This document shows positions 17,441 to 24,337 of a DNA stretch of 43,162 bases, one piece after another (the first letter of the stretch is position 1; each line of letters starts with the position of its first letter). Below the pieces are notes generated by a model. The model ran no database searches, was not told where the DNA came from, and saw only the letters and a program-made list of their open reading frames with translations. The position numbers were made by a program, and so were the translations under genes. Source of the DNA: a virus; IMG/VR virus record IMGVR_UViG_3300028925_008100, positions 1-43,162 of that record; one strand, written 5' to 3'.

Positions 17441-17626
17441 TTAATTATTTTTCTGTAATCGTAATTTTTCTTTATATTCTTCAGGTGATATATAAATACC
17501 TTTTCCGTAATCATTCAGTAAAGACTTTTCTAACTTTCTTCGTTCTTTAAAGTCTTCATATGATTCACCTTCTAATCTTTTATCACCCTTGAGTAACTTA
17601 CCAATCTCTAATCGTTTTCTCATCAT
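17441..17626 (-). CDS. Small basic helical protein, 61 aa
   Basis: Starts ATGATG, and either Met could be used. The first ATG overlaps the stop of the preceding gene as ATGA. The sequence is dense in Lys, Arg and Glu (ESYEDFKERRKLEKSLLNDY) with no membrane segment or cysteines. Unknown function. It is co-transcribed with the zinc-ribbon gene upstream and uvsE downstream. Confidence 0.6.
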   Translation of the reverse strand: MMRKRLEIGKLLKGDKRLEGESYEDFKERRKLEKSLLNDYGKGIYISPEEYKEKLRLQKNN

Positions 17627-18099
17627 TTTTCTACATCTCCCATTAAGAATTTCTTCTGTTTATTTAATGCCTTGTTAACTTCTCGTTGAGCTGCTATCTT
17701 TTCTTTATGACGAGCAACTAAGATTTCGTCCTTAGTCTTTCGTTTAACCTTTTTCTTTGCCTTAACCTTAGTAGGTTTCAATGTTCCTTTTAACTTAGGT
17801 TGTTCTTTACCTTTGTGAAATACATTTCCGTCTTTATCAACGAACTCATTCATAAAGTGCCACCCTGCTGGACGACCTGTTGGTTTGTATTGTTTGGCAT
17901 TGAAATCATTAGCCAGTTCTGGAAATGCTTGATGTAATTGTCCAGTTAGACATCTATTACATATTACTGATGTAGCTTCCTCTCCGACATTACGAACTTG
18001 TGTTCCACAACTACAATCCATATATCTTATATTATTTGCGTATGGGTAGATAGTTTCTTTTGCAACTATATAACCACCATTATTTGTAAATACACTCAT
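17623..18099 (-). CDS. Zinc-ribbon protein with basic tail, 158 aa
   Basis: A four-cysteine zinc site lies in the first half: CSCGTQ (about 29-34) and CNRC (about 47-50). This is followed by PAGWHFMNEFVDKDGNVFHK and a very basic Lys/Arg-rich tail (KAKKKVKRKTKDEI, about 112-125). The layout suggests a nucleic-acid-binding protein. No family is named. It starts at an ATG after AAAAGGAGTT and overlaps the next gene by 4 nt. Confidence 0.65.
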   Translation of the reverse strand: MSVFTNNGGYIVAKETIYPYANNIRYMDCSCGTQVRNVGEEATSVICNRCLTGQLHQAFPELANDFNAKQYKPTGRPAGWHFMNEFVDKDGNVFHKGKEQPKLKGTLKPTKVKAKKKVKRKTKDEILVARHKEKIAAQREVNKALNKQKKFLMGDVEK

Positions 18100-18116
18100 A
18101 TTGTATAACTCCTTTT

Positions 18117-18347
18117 TTATGCTTGTGCTATTGAGCCCGAATACATTGCTTCTTCAACTACTCGTTCTTCAATTGTCTTATCTATAAATTTTGCTATCTC
18201 GTTACGGATTTGTTTTTCCGCCTGTAAATCATGCTCGATTATATCTTCAATAAGTTTTCCAACTTCTTGTTCAGTATCATAATCTTTCTGTTTTCTTAGT
18301 GAATCTTCAATCTGTTCTAATCGTTCAACTAAATCTCTAATTTTCAT
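18117..18347 (-). CDS. Acidic helical protein, 76 aa
   Basis: Helical throughout, with heptad-like Leu/Ile positions (IRDLVERLEQIEDSL, then EVGKLIEDIIEHDLQ). The start follows AAAAAGGTAAGAT. Unknown function. It lies in the operon that begins at the 18688-18716 promoter and follows the tRNA-Cys gene by about 20 nt. Confidence 0.6.
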   Translation of the reverse strand: MKIRDLVERLEQIEDSLRKQKDYDTEQEVGKLIEDIIEHDLQAEKQIRNEIAKFIDKTIEERVVEEAMYSGSIAQA

Positions 18348-18360
18348 ATCTTACCTTTTT

Positions 18361-18681
18361 TTATGTGAGTGATGGGTGAGAATCGAACTCACGAATAATG
18401 GATTTGCAATCCACCCCATTAACCACTCTGGCACCATCACGGCCTTGATGACGGCGTTCATTTAATTTATGTTCTTGAATACTTTCAATATGTTTACAAA
18501 ATGTTTTTTTATGTCGTTTCCTAAATTTGAATGCAGGACACGAACAACTCCACTCTAATCTGTTTGGATTAAAAGTAATGTCATACGATTTTCGTCTTAT
18601 TCTGTGGTGTTCAGTGCCATCATTATCCACAAGCACTCCACCAAAAAGGTCTAAAACATAATCTATATTTATATTATTCAT
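18361..18681 (-). CDS. SWIM zinc-finger protein read through tRNA-Cys
   Basis: 106 aa if begun at the ATG at 18681, which is exactly at the predicted transcription start of the promoter at 18688-18716. The SWIM motif CxC...CxH is complete: C46, C48, C62 and H64 (LEWSCSCPAF, then TFCKH). SWIM domains bind DNA or proteins and occur in MuDR-type and bacterial SWI2/SNF2-associated proteins. Residues from about 81 to the end are encoded by the tRNA-Cys gene itself, so the C-terminal tail is an unlikely functional sequence. No in-frame stop is seen before the tRNA. Confidence 0.65.
   Translation of the reverse strand: MNNINIDYVLDLFGGVLVDNDGTEHHRIRRKSYDITFNPNRLEWSCSCPAFKFRKRHKKTFCKHIESIQEHKLNERRHQGRDGARVVNGVDCKSIIREFDSHPSLT
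18368..18440 (-). tRNA. tRNA-Cys (anticodon GCA)
   Basis: 73 nt. The acceptor stem GTGATGG/CCATCAC is fully paired, the T-arm GTGAG/CTCAC has a TTCGATT loop, and the anticodon loop TTGCAAA has stem GTGGA/TCCAT. The discriminator is U73, as in E. coli tRNA-Cys. No CCA is encoded. The gene lies entirely inside the SWIM reading frame. Confidence 0.92.
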
Positions 18682-18687
18682 ACCACT

Positions 18688-18716
18688 AATATACAACATT
18701 AATAGCTTGATGTCAA
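18688..18716 (-). promoter_or_regulatory. Early sigma70 promoter, leaderless type
   Basis: TTGACA (18711-18716), 17-base spacer, TATATT (18688-18693), preceded by AATAAAAAGC. The ATG at 18681 lies after only six bases, so the mRNA of the SWIM/tRNA-Cys operon probably begins at its start codon. Confidence 0.9.
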
Positions 18717-18728
18717 GCTTTTTATTAA

Positions 18729-18890
18729 TTATTTTTCTTTTATCCGATTTATTAACTTTTTAATCCGTCTTTCACGAAACGATATCTTCTCACTAGAGTG
18801 TCCTTCATTCAATTTCGTCCGTGTTAATCTTTTCTGTAATTGATGAACTTTATGAAACAACTTAAACTTGTATTCAAATTTCTTACTCAT
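18729..18890 (-). CDS. Small basic protein, 53 aa
   Basis: An open frame from an ATG behind AAGGAGATTGTT to TAA, 53 residues: MSKKFEYKFKLFHKVHQLQK, then highly basic KISFRERRIKKLINRIKEK. Composition suggests a nucleic-acid-binding peptide. No family is recognised. It follows 18952-19929 by about 60 nt, and the promoter at 18688-18716 follows it directly. Confidence 0.7.
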   Translation of the reverse strand: MSKKFEYKFKLFHKVHQLQKRLTRTKLNEGHSSEKISFRERRIKKLINRIKEK

Positions 18891-18951
18891 AACAATCTCC
18901 TTAAAATTAATTAAATCGGTCTACATTAATAAGTAGGATATATATAGAATA

Positions 18952-19929
18952 TTATTTAGTTCTTATTCCACCTCTTGCTGTTGGTTGTGGATTAATTTTT
19001 TGTTTTGGTGCAACTTCTTCTTCTATAACTTCTTCTAAATCATAATGTAATCCATCATTTCCGTTTTGACCTATGATATCCATTCTATCATCATCTTCTT
19101 GTGGTGTTGCGAAATCATCATCACCATATGGATTAGGTGTTAATAATGGTTCTGAATATACATCTTGCCAATGTTCTTGTTGGGTTTTTTCTTTTTCGGG
19201 ATGACCTGGAATTATTTCATTTTCTTTAGTTCTAAGTATTAGCGCTTGGTTATATGCTATGACTAACATAACTGCTAATGGGTCAAATACAAAGATAAGA
19301 ATAAAGATAAAGAACTTTACTACGGTATCAATATCAGTTCCGAATGTTCTGGCTAAATAAATTGCTGGTCCGACATCCACACCCGTTGATACTAATTGTA
19401 TTTCTAAATCTGCCTTACGAGTCTTGATATTTAATATCTCTTCATTGACATTTCTTATTTGTGGGTTGTAATCTTCTCGTAGTTTTCGTTTAGCAGTGAT
19501 ATAATTCTCTGGTAAAGATTCTACTTGTTGGTCTAATTCTTGTTTTAAAAATAGTTTGTCGTCTTGTAATTGTTCCAACCTATCATCTATCATTAATAGT
19601 TCAGTAGATTGTTTTTCAAATTCAAGAGTTGCTCCTTGATAAGCATTAGATAGATATCCAAAGATACCTGCTGATGTTATGAATATCAATACAATAGTTG
19701 CTAAAGTCATATAGACTTTTTGAAACCAATTAATCATATTCCAATAACGATATAAAAATGATGCCGTAACTAATTTACCAAGTTCTAATGAACTGGCCAT
19801 TACCACTACTGATAAGAAAGCTCCACTAAAAAGTTTTGCTAATCCATATACCGAAAATGCTGCTGCACTTCCTGCAATTAATAATGCGGATAATCCTATC
19901 CATATATAAAAATATTTTGATTGCTTCAT
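18952..19929 (-). CDS. Four-helix membrane protein with coiled coil
   Basis: Start taken at the ATG at 19929 (MKQSKYFYIW), behind AAAGGTGG, not the longer frame that reads into the structured RNA. 325 aa. Hydrophobic segments are at about 7-28 and 30-52, then 66-90, and a fourth near 205-228 (FFIFILIFVFDPLAVMLVIA). A long charged coiled coil (about 95-180) sits between the third and fourth. An acidic tail ends in ARGGIRTK. Similar membrane/coiled-coil proteins occur in marine T4-like phages, as I recall. Function unknown; envelope remodelling or superinfection exclusion is possible. Confidence 0.75.
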   Translation of the reverse strand: MKQSKYFYIWIGLSALLIAGSAAAFSVYGLAKLFSGAFLSVVVMASSLELGKLVTASFLYRYWNMINWFQKVYMTLATIVLIFITSAGIFGYLSNAYQGATLEFEKQSTELLMIDDRLEQLQDDKLFLKQELDQQVESLPENYITAKRKLREDYNPQIRNVNEEILNIKTRKADLEIQLVSTGVDVGPAIYLARTFGTDIDTVVKFFIFILIFVFDPLAVMLVIAYNQALILRTKENEIIPGHPEKEKTQQEHWQDVYSEPLLTPNPYGDDDFATPQEDDDRMDIIGQNGNDGLHYDLEEVIEEEVAPKQKINPQPTARGGIRTK

Positions 19930-19954
19930 AATTCTTTTTCCACCTTTAATATAA

Positions 19955-20225
19955 ATAGTGAATAAACGCACTAATCTGTCGTTTATTTCAAATTCTTCCG
20001 ATGACTTTACTATAATTCGTCACCTCATCTCATATCTATGAGTTAACACTACGTTCGAGTCTACAACCTCGCCTATCCTGTAGTATCTATGTCTGTCTGG
20101 TAGGACTTTTGTATCGGTCAATGCTTCCGACTACTGATTTCACTCTTTTATTCCGTCTAAAACTTAAACCCAAGATGTTTTGGGAATGAAAACTCTACGA
20201 TATCAATTATTGGTTTTCGTTTTTT
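19955..20225 (-). ncRNA. Putative structured non-coding RNA
   Basis: About 270 nt without any reading frame, between the Hc1-like gene and the membrane protein. At least seven local stems are visible: 19961-19968 with 19980-19987 (AATAAACG/CGTTTATT), TGAC/GTCA at 20002-20022, CTCATA/TATGAG at 20029-20042, CGAG/CTCG at 20056-20071, TCCT/AGGA at 20076-20105, TCGG/CCGA at 20114-20130 and CCCAA/TTGGG at 20169-20184. No tRNA fold, terminator or group I intron core is recognised. Strand is assumed from the neighbours. It may instead be a long structured leader of 18952-19929. Confidence 0.5.
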
Positions 20226-20234
20226 TATATTTAA

Positions 20235-20417
20235 TTATTTACTAGCGTTTACTGATTCTTTTCTATATTCAGTAACTAACTTTTTTATCTCACCGATAGA
20301 TTTACGGGCTCTTGTTCCTGCCGCTTTATTACCTGTGTTTACATTAGTTTCGTGATTTGCTGAAAAATCTGAAAACAAATCACCTAGTTGTGTATATAGT
20401 TCATTTAATTTACTCAT
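20235..20417 (-). CDS. Histone H1-like Hc1 family protein, 60 aa
   Basis: The C-terminal half GNKAAGTRARKSIGEIKKL matches the core of bacterial Hc1-type histone H1-like proteins (compare the chlamydial pattern 'GNKAAGTR.RK....LK.L'). The length fits short family members, and the N-terminal helix LNELYTQLGDLFSDF is also in place. A DNA-binding, nucleoid-compacting or genome-packaging role is likely. The start follows GGGAGTAAAGTA. Confidence 0.8.
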   Translation of the reverse strand: MSKLNELYTQLGDLFSDFSANHETNVNTGNKAAGTRARKSIGEIKKLVTEYRKESVNASK

Positions 20418-20455
20418 TACTTTACTCCCTGTTGTTGTTTAGTAATTCTTTATTG

Positions 20456-20653
20456 TTATAATTCTTGAAACTCAGCTACTATGAGATTCATACAAATGTA
20501 GTAATATTCATTATTCCTCAGAATAGTGTCAGCCAAACCATACATAATTTTTAGGTCTTCTGGCGTATAACGGCATCGCTCAACCAACACTTTTCCAAGA
20601 ACATAAAATCTATCATCATCGATAGAAATAAATTTATTATTAAATTTATCCAA
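20456..20653 (-). CDS. Hypothetical protein, 65 aa
   Basis: The frame begins with a TTG overlapping the Hsp20 stop region. No good Shine-Dalgarno site is seen, so the start is uncertain. Sequence such as SIDDDRFYVLGKVLVERCRY and ILRNNEYYYICMNL is mixed helical/strand with two cysteines. No family is recognised. It lies between the Hsp20 and histone-like genes. Confidence 0.45.
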   Translation of the reverse strand: MDKFNNKFISIDDDRFYVLGKVLVERCRYTPEDLKIMYGLADTILRNNEYYYICMNLIVAEFQEL

Positions 20654-21119
20654 TCTTAATTGATAGTTTCTTTGGCTTTGCTGGCTCTACTTTAGGTATG
20701 TCTATTGAGAGTAATCCGTCTTTAAACGAAGCTTTTATGTTATCTCCGTCCAATTGTTCACCAAGTTCAAACTGACGCTTGAAAGATGATTGCTTTAATT
20801 CTCTACGAATTACTTTAGCTCCATCATCATTATACAATGCGTGTTTATCTCCTGATATTACTAATATACCTTCTTGAACATCTACTTTCAAGTCCTTCTT
20901 ATCAAGTCCTGGTATTTCTGCTATGATACCGACTCTATCGTCATACTCATAAACATTTACCTTTGGATAAGCTGTTCCCTGAAATGGTTTAACCCCAACT
21001 TGTTTCTCAAGCTCTGGAAATTGTTTTGATACAATTTGGTCAAACATTCTGTCAAATGGTGTTAGAAAATCTTCCCTATCGATAATAGGGAATCCTGTGT
21101 GAAATGCAACTTTAGTCAT
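20646..21119 (-). CDS. Hsp20/alpha-crystallin small heat-shock protein
   Basis: 157 aa. The alpha-crystallin domain is clear from about residue 45: YPKVNVYEYDDRVGIIAEIP, then GLDKKDLKVDVQEGILVISG, then IRRELKQSSFKRQFELGE, and the family ending 'FKDGLLSIDIPK' (about 131-142). It is an ATP-independent holdase for unfolding proteins, common in T4-like phages of aquatic bacteria. The ribosome site is GGAGAAAAATA. Confidence 0.93.
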   Translation of the reverse strand: MTKVAFHTGFPIIDREDFLTPFDRMFDQIVSKQFPELEKQVGVKPFQGTAYPKVNVYEYDDRVGIIAEIPGLDKKDLKVDVQEGILVISGDKHALYNDDGAKVIRRELKQSSFKRQFELGEQLDGDNIKASFKDGLLSIDIPKVEPAKPKKLSIKIG

Positions 21120-21215
21120 TATTTTTCTCCTGTTGTTGTTAACTATTTAGTCTAACTTCTGATAACCTCTCTTGAGCGTTATCTGTATATAAATATAGAG
21201 TAATCTAATAAAACA

Positions 21216-21392
21216 CTACATTTTTTTTAACATTTTTTTTGGAATCCAAACTATGCGTCCAGTTTCCATTTTACCCTTTATTTTTTCGTTCTGTATCCTA
21301 CTATTAAAATCTGATTGTTCGCATACCATTATAGTACCCTCATATATCATACCATCAATAGTAGGATAATCAAACTCCACTTTTACTTTCAT
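21216..21392 (-). CDS. Small basic protein, 58 aa
   Basis: An open frame of 58 codons from an ATG that overlaps the thioredoxin stop (TAATG) to TAG: MKVKVEFDYPTIDGMIYEGT, then VCEQSDFNSRIQNEKIKG, ending in a Lys-rich PKKMLKKM tail. No family is recognised. The overlap and sensible composition argue that it is real. Confidence 0.65.
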   Translation of the reverse strand: MKVKVEFDYPTIDGMIYEGTIMVCEQSDFNSRIQNEKIKGKMETGRIVWIPKKMLKKM

Positions 21393-21682
21393 TACTTAGC
21401 TTTTTTTTGAGCTGGTAATTTTAGTGGTTTGTGGTAGATATCGATTCTCTTTTTCAATCTATCTATATCTTCATATCCCACAACTCTTTCTACAAGAACA
21501 TTATTCTCATAAATAGCAGTTGTTGGAACTCCACGAATTTCTGCACTTTCTGCTAATGTTGGACTTTCATCTATATCAACAAATTGAACTGGATATCCTG
21601 CTTTAACTAATCGCTCCATATGTGGTGCCATTTGTTTACAAGGCCCACACCAAGTTGCGTTAAAGAATTTTACTTCTATCAT
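21392..21682 (-). CDS. Thioredoxin-like protein
   Basis: 96 aa. The redox site W11-C-G-P-C15 (NATWCGPCKQM) is intact, as is the cis-proline loop 'RGVPTTAIY' (about 54-62). Fold length is slightly short of host thioredoxin (about 105). T4-like phages use thioredoxin or glutaredoxin to feed ribonucleotide reductase. It is coupled to the 58-aa gene downstream. Confidence 0.93.
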   Translation of the reverse strand: MIEVKFFNATWCGPCKQMAPHMERLVKAGYPVQFVDIDESPTLAESAEIRGVPTTAIYENNVLVERVVGYEDIDRLKKRIDIYHKPLKLPAQKKAK

Positions 21683-21684
21683 TA

Positions 21685-21837
21685 TTAAGCTCCATATTCA
21701 AAACCCCAATTTAATAACATAAATCGGATTTTGTTTTGTTTATAATTAAGTTGTAGTACCGTAACTCTACCCAAACGAACTTCAATATTCCATTGTGGTT
21801 TCTTACGACTTTTCCAACTATCTATAAAATTAAACAT
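21685..21837 (-). CDS. Small basic protein, 50 aa
   Basis: An ATG at 21837 behind GAGGAGAACAATAAT, ending in TAA just before the thioredoxin start. The sequence (MFNFIDSWKSRKKPQWNIEV, then LGRVTVLQLNYKQNKIRF) has paired Trp and beta-like spacing. Similar short 'WNIEVR' proteins are found in T4-like phages, as I recall. Function unknown. Confidence 0.7.
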   Translation of the reverse strand: MFNFIDSWKSRKKPQWNIEVRLGRVTVLQLNYKQNKIRFMLLNWGFEYGA

Positions 21838-21863
21838 ATTATTGTTCTCCTCTTTTCGTAGTA

Positions 21864-22310
21864 TTAACTTCCAAAGACTTTTTTCTTGCCGCCATCATAG
21901 GCGTATGCGTGTCCTTCTTCCATCAAGACATCATTTACTGATACCCATCCGTCCAAAGATAAGTCTATCTTACTATCTGGATTTGCGATACACTCATTAA
22001 TGTGTTCACCAACGAATTCAGGTGCTACGAAAATTTCACCTAAAACTCTACCATATTTTCCTGTACCAAAGGATTTTAATTTAAAAGTCCCTTGTTCCAA
22101 TAATTCTTTATTACGAGCTTTTGCTAATAAGCCCTTTGCTTTTTCTTCTAAATCTCTTGTTCTTGATTCCCAAGTGTCGAGTCCCATATATCTAACTCTT
22201 GCTTTCCACTTAACTTTAAATCCTAAATCAATCCAACAATCAATTGTATCTCCGTCTACAACTTTAATCAGTTCGCACTCGTACTCCCTGAAATCCATTT
22301 TCTTTGCCAT
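21864..22310 (-). CDS. Staphylococcal-type thermonuclease homologue
   Basis: 148 aa, no signal peptide, so cytoplasmic. The SNase core is visible: VVDGDTIDCWIDLGF with D19 and D21 as Ca ligands, RVRYMGLDTWESR with R40 and the downstream Glu, then GKYGRVLGEI with R88, and a GHAYAYDGG C-terminal helix region. These are the Asp, Arg, Glu and second Arg of the active site. It could degrade host nucleic acid. It starts at an ATG after GGAGAAGAACA. Confidence 0.9.
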   Translation of the reverse strand: MAKKMDFREYECELIKVVDGDTIDCWIDLGFKVKWKARVRYMGLDTWESRTRDLEEKAKGLLAKARNKELLEQGTFKLKSFGTGKYGRVLGEIFVAPEFVGEHINECIANPDSKIDLSLDGWVSVNDVLMEEGHAYAYDGGKKKVFGS

Positions 22311-22322
22311 TGTTCTTCTCCA

Positions 22323-22613
22323 TTAAAAAGAACGAACTCCCAAATCAACACAAATGTATTTTAGTTTATCAAATTGAGAAGTATACACACCTGTGTCTAA
22401 ACAATTTTGTATTTTATCAACTTCAGAATTCGTTAGTCTGCTAACATATACCTCTCCATTATAAGTATAAGTGTTGGCTTGTTTTTGACTCATTCTGTTT
22501 AATGTTATCATCACTTCTTTCATTCGTATAAAGCTAGGATAACTACCTACTGCAAATCTTGAATGTTCTGATATAAGAATATACTTTTCATAATCACTTT
22601 TATAACCTTGCAT
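22323..22613 (-). CDS. Hypothetical protein, 96 aa
   Basis: The start overlaps the stop of the previous gene (TAATG). Mixed alpha/beta sequence with no membrane segment: YILISEHSRFAVGSYPSF, then NGEVYVSRLTNSEV, then LKYICVDLGVRSF. No family is recognised. It lies between the zinc-finger gene and the thermonuclease. Confidence 0.6.
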   Translation of the reverse strand: MQGYKSDYEKYILISEHSRFAVGSYPSFIRMKEVMITLNRMSQKQANTYTYNGEVYVSRLTNSEVDKIQNCLDTGVYTSQFDKLKYICVDLGVRSF

Positions 22614-22990
22614 TATTTACTCTCTTTCTTTTTTAGTTTATCTAAATGTTCTTCTGCTATTTCTTGTTCTAATTCACAACTTAAATGGTTACCATCATTT
22701 CCAACATAATCCCACGCAACTTGCCACATACTATCATTACAATATTTACATTTCCAATCATCCTGTTTAATAGTATCTCCGACTTTTAAATCTTTAACAC
22801 CTTTCCACATAGTCATATCTAGTGGTCTACTTTTACTAAGGGATTTACTTACCTTTAATTTGCTTATTATATTATCTAAGACTGCAGCTATCTCAACTGA
22901 TAAAACTGCTATTTTATTTTCATCAAGGGTGCCACTTTTGTGTCGGTTTAATACATCACCGACAACACCCTCTACAAGTTTGCTGTCCAT
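22613..22990 (-). CDS. Small zinc-finger protein, 125 aa
   Basis: Start at the ATG at 22990 (MDSKLVEGVV) after GTTGGAGAAAAAT. A helical N-terminal half is followed by a CxxC site (WKCKYCNDSMWQVAW, about 79-93) and a second pair at the end (NHLSCELEQEIAEEHLD). The CxxC...C/H pattern may form a small zinc site. No family is named. A double palindrome lies directly upstream. Confidence 0.6.
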   Translation of the reverse strand: MDSKLVEGVVGDVLNRHKSGTLDENKIAVLSVEIAAVLDNIISKLKVSKSLSKSRPLDMTMWKGVKDLKVGDTIKQDDWKCKYCNDSMWQVAWDYVGNDGNHLSCELEQEIAEEHLDKLKKKESK

Positions 22991-23020
22991 ATTTTTCTCC
23001 AACCTTTCTGTTTAATTTAT

Positions 23021-23080
23021 ACTGGCGGCAGTAGAAAGGAAAACACCCACCGCCAGTCGTGTGAATTAATTAATTCACAC
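23021..23080 (-). repeat. Two inverted repeats between genes
   Basis: ACTGGCGG (23021-23028) pairs with CCGCCAGT (23050-23057) around a 21-base loop. Immediately next to it lies a perfect 22-bp palindrome (23059-23080) with arms GTGTGAATTAA. The site is between the ATPase stop at 23087 and the start of 22613-22990. No T-run follows either stem on the minus strand. It may be a protein-binding operator, an mRNA processing or stability element, or an attenuator. Confidence 0.65.
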
Positions 23081-23086
23081 TAATCA

Positions 23087-24256
23087 TTAAAAATCACTAT
23101 CCGTTAATGACTCGTCATCAATGTCTTCAACATTAAATAAGTCCTCACCTGAGCCGTCATTGACATACTTCTGAACCAATTGTTTAACAAAGGTTCTTTC
23201 AGAATCAACACCACCATCATTTGAGAATTGTGGATAGATACTTACTTGAGCGGCTTCAACAATGTCAAATCCGTCAAATAGTAATCCAGCCATTTCAACT
23301 GAACTTCTCGTAGAGATAGCTGTTGAAATCTTACCCGTTTCAGACAATGATTCAGTTCTCGAAGTGTGAGCTATCTCAGCGACAGCTTTCAACATCTCAA
23401 CATCAACATGCGGAAACATATAAGATAGTAGTTCCAACTCTTGAGTATCTGTTAGAACGTCCATTTCAACAATAGTGAATCTATCCATTAGAGCTTTATC
23501 CATAACTCTCGTAGAAGTATATTCATTACCAATGTTAGCCGTAGCCACAAAGGTAACACCCTCAGCGACATTAATGGTTTCTTGTCCATTAGCTTCGTCC
23601 AACCTAAGATATCTTTGACCTTGGTCTAAAACCGTCATCAAGATATTCCAAGCGTCTGGGTGAGCTCTTGACAACTCATCAAGAAGTATCACAGCGTCTG
23701 GTGTTTGAATAGCTTTCACGAATAAAGACTCAGAAAAATAAGTTCCCTTAGCTTTATCAAAGTGAACATTACCAATTAAGGTAGCTCTTGGGTCTTGTGT
23801 TCCACCCATATTGAAGTAGAAGTCAGGTCTATCTAAGGCGTTAACCAAAGATTTAGCAGCCATTGTTTTACCACAACCGGCTGGACCCGTCATCAAAATG
23901 TTCTTACCACGAACGGCAGAACGGATTAAATATTTCCATTTCAATTCATTCATCATCAAACCTTTAGGTTTTAGAGAATAAGAATTGTGAATGAAGTTTA
24001 AAACCTCAGCGTGTTCTTGTGGAACATCAACTGAAGATTCGAAAACTGGTGTTTGGGTTTGTTCGTAAACCGACATAGGAACAGCCCACCAATAATTCTT
24101 TCCAGACTTATTGACTCTCTGCTCTAAAGCCATACCATTAGTATGGGCTTTCTTTCTAGCACCAGTTGTGATTTGAGAAGTGTACTTGACATCATTACAA
24201 TCCCAAGCATTAAATCTGTTTCCAGATTTCTCAACTCTTACAACTATTTTACTCAT
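23087..24256 (-). CDS. MoxR/CobS-type AAA ATPase
   Basis: 389 aa from the ATG at 24256 (MSKIVVRVEKSG), behind AAAGGAAAAAG. Walker A GPAGCGKT (about 124-131), Walker B AVILLDEL (about 187-194), sensor 'TFVATANIGNEYTSTR', and a C-terminal helical lid. MoxR-type ATPases partner VWA proteins to remodel or unfold targets, as in CobS/CobT or RavA/ViaA. The partner here is 24999-27083, with a homing endonuclease gene between. A short beta-rich N-terminal domain (about residues 1-65) may bind the substrate. Confidence 0.9.
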   Translation of the reverse strand: MSKIVVRVEKSGNRFNAWDCNDVKYTSQITTGARKKAHTNGMALEQRVNKSGKNYWWAVPMSVYEQTQTPVFESSVDVPQEHAEVLNFIHNSYSLKPKGLMMNELKWKYLIRSAVRGKNILMTGPAGCGKTMAAKSLVNALDRPDFYFNMGGTQDPRATLIGNVHFDKAKGTYFSESLFVKAIQTPDAVILLDELSRAHPDAWNILMTVLDQGQRYLRLDEANGQETINVAEGVTFVATANIGNEYTSTRVMDKALMDRFTIVEMDVLTDTQELELLSYMFPHVDVEMLKAVAEIAHTSRTESLSETGKISTAISTRSSVEMAGLLFDGFDIVEAAQVSIYPQFSNDGGVDSERTFVKQLVQKYVNDGSGEDLFNVEDIDDESLTDSDF

Positions 24257-24300
24257 AACTTTTTCCTTTTCGTTATTTTTATCATTAATCATTATATACT

Positions 24301-24329
24301 ATAATACGAATTCTTTTGCTTAATGTCAA
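24301..24329 (-). promoter_or_regulatory. Early sigma70 promoter of the MoxR gene
   Basis: TTGACA (24324-24329), 17-base spacer, TATTAT (24301-24306), preceded by TAATAAAAAGC. It sits between the GIY-YIG gene stop and the MoxR start. The transcript start would be near 24295, leaving a leader of about 40 nt with a good ribosome site, unlike the leaderless members of this promoter family. Confidence 0.9.
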
Positions 24330-24337
24330 GCTTTTTA

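Noticed and set aside
18653-18676. TATAAATA inside the SWIM gene
   Set aside because: It encodes INIDY at the start of the protein and points into the same gene; likely coincidence.
20041-20110. tRNA-like TTCGAGT loop in the structured region
   Set aside because: No T-stem pairs around it and no acceptor stem can be found on either strand.
19955-20225. Group I intron or tmRNA
   Set aside because: I could not identify P/Q/R/S core elements or a tag-peptide frame. Left as an unknown RNA.
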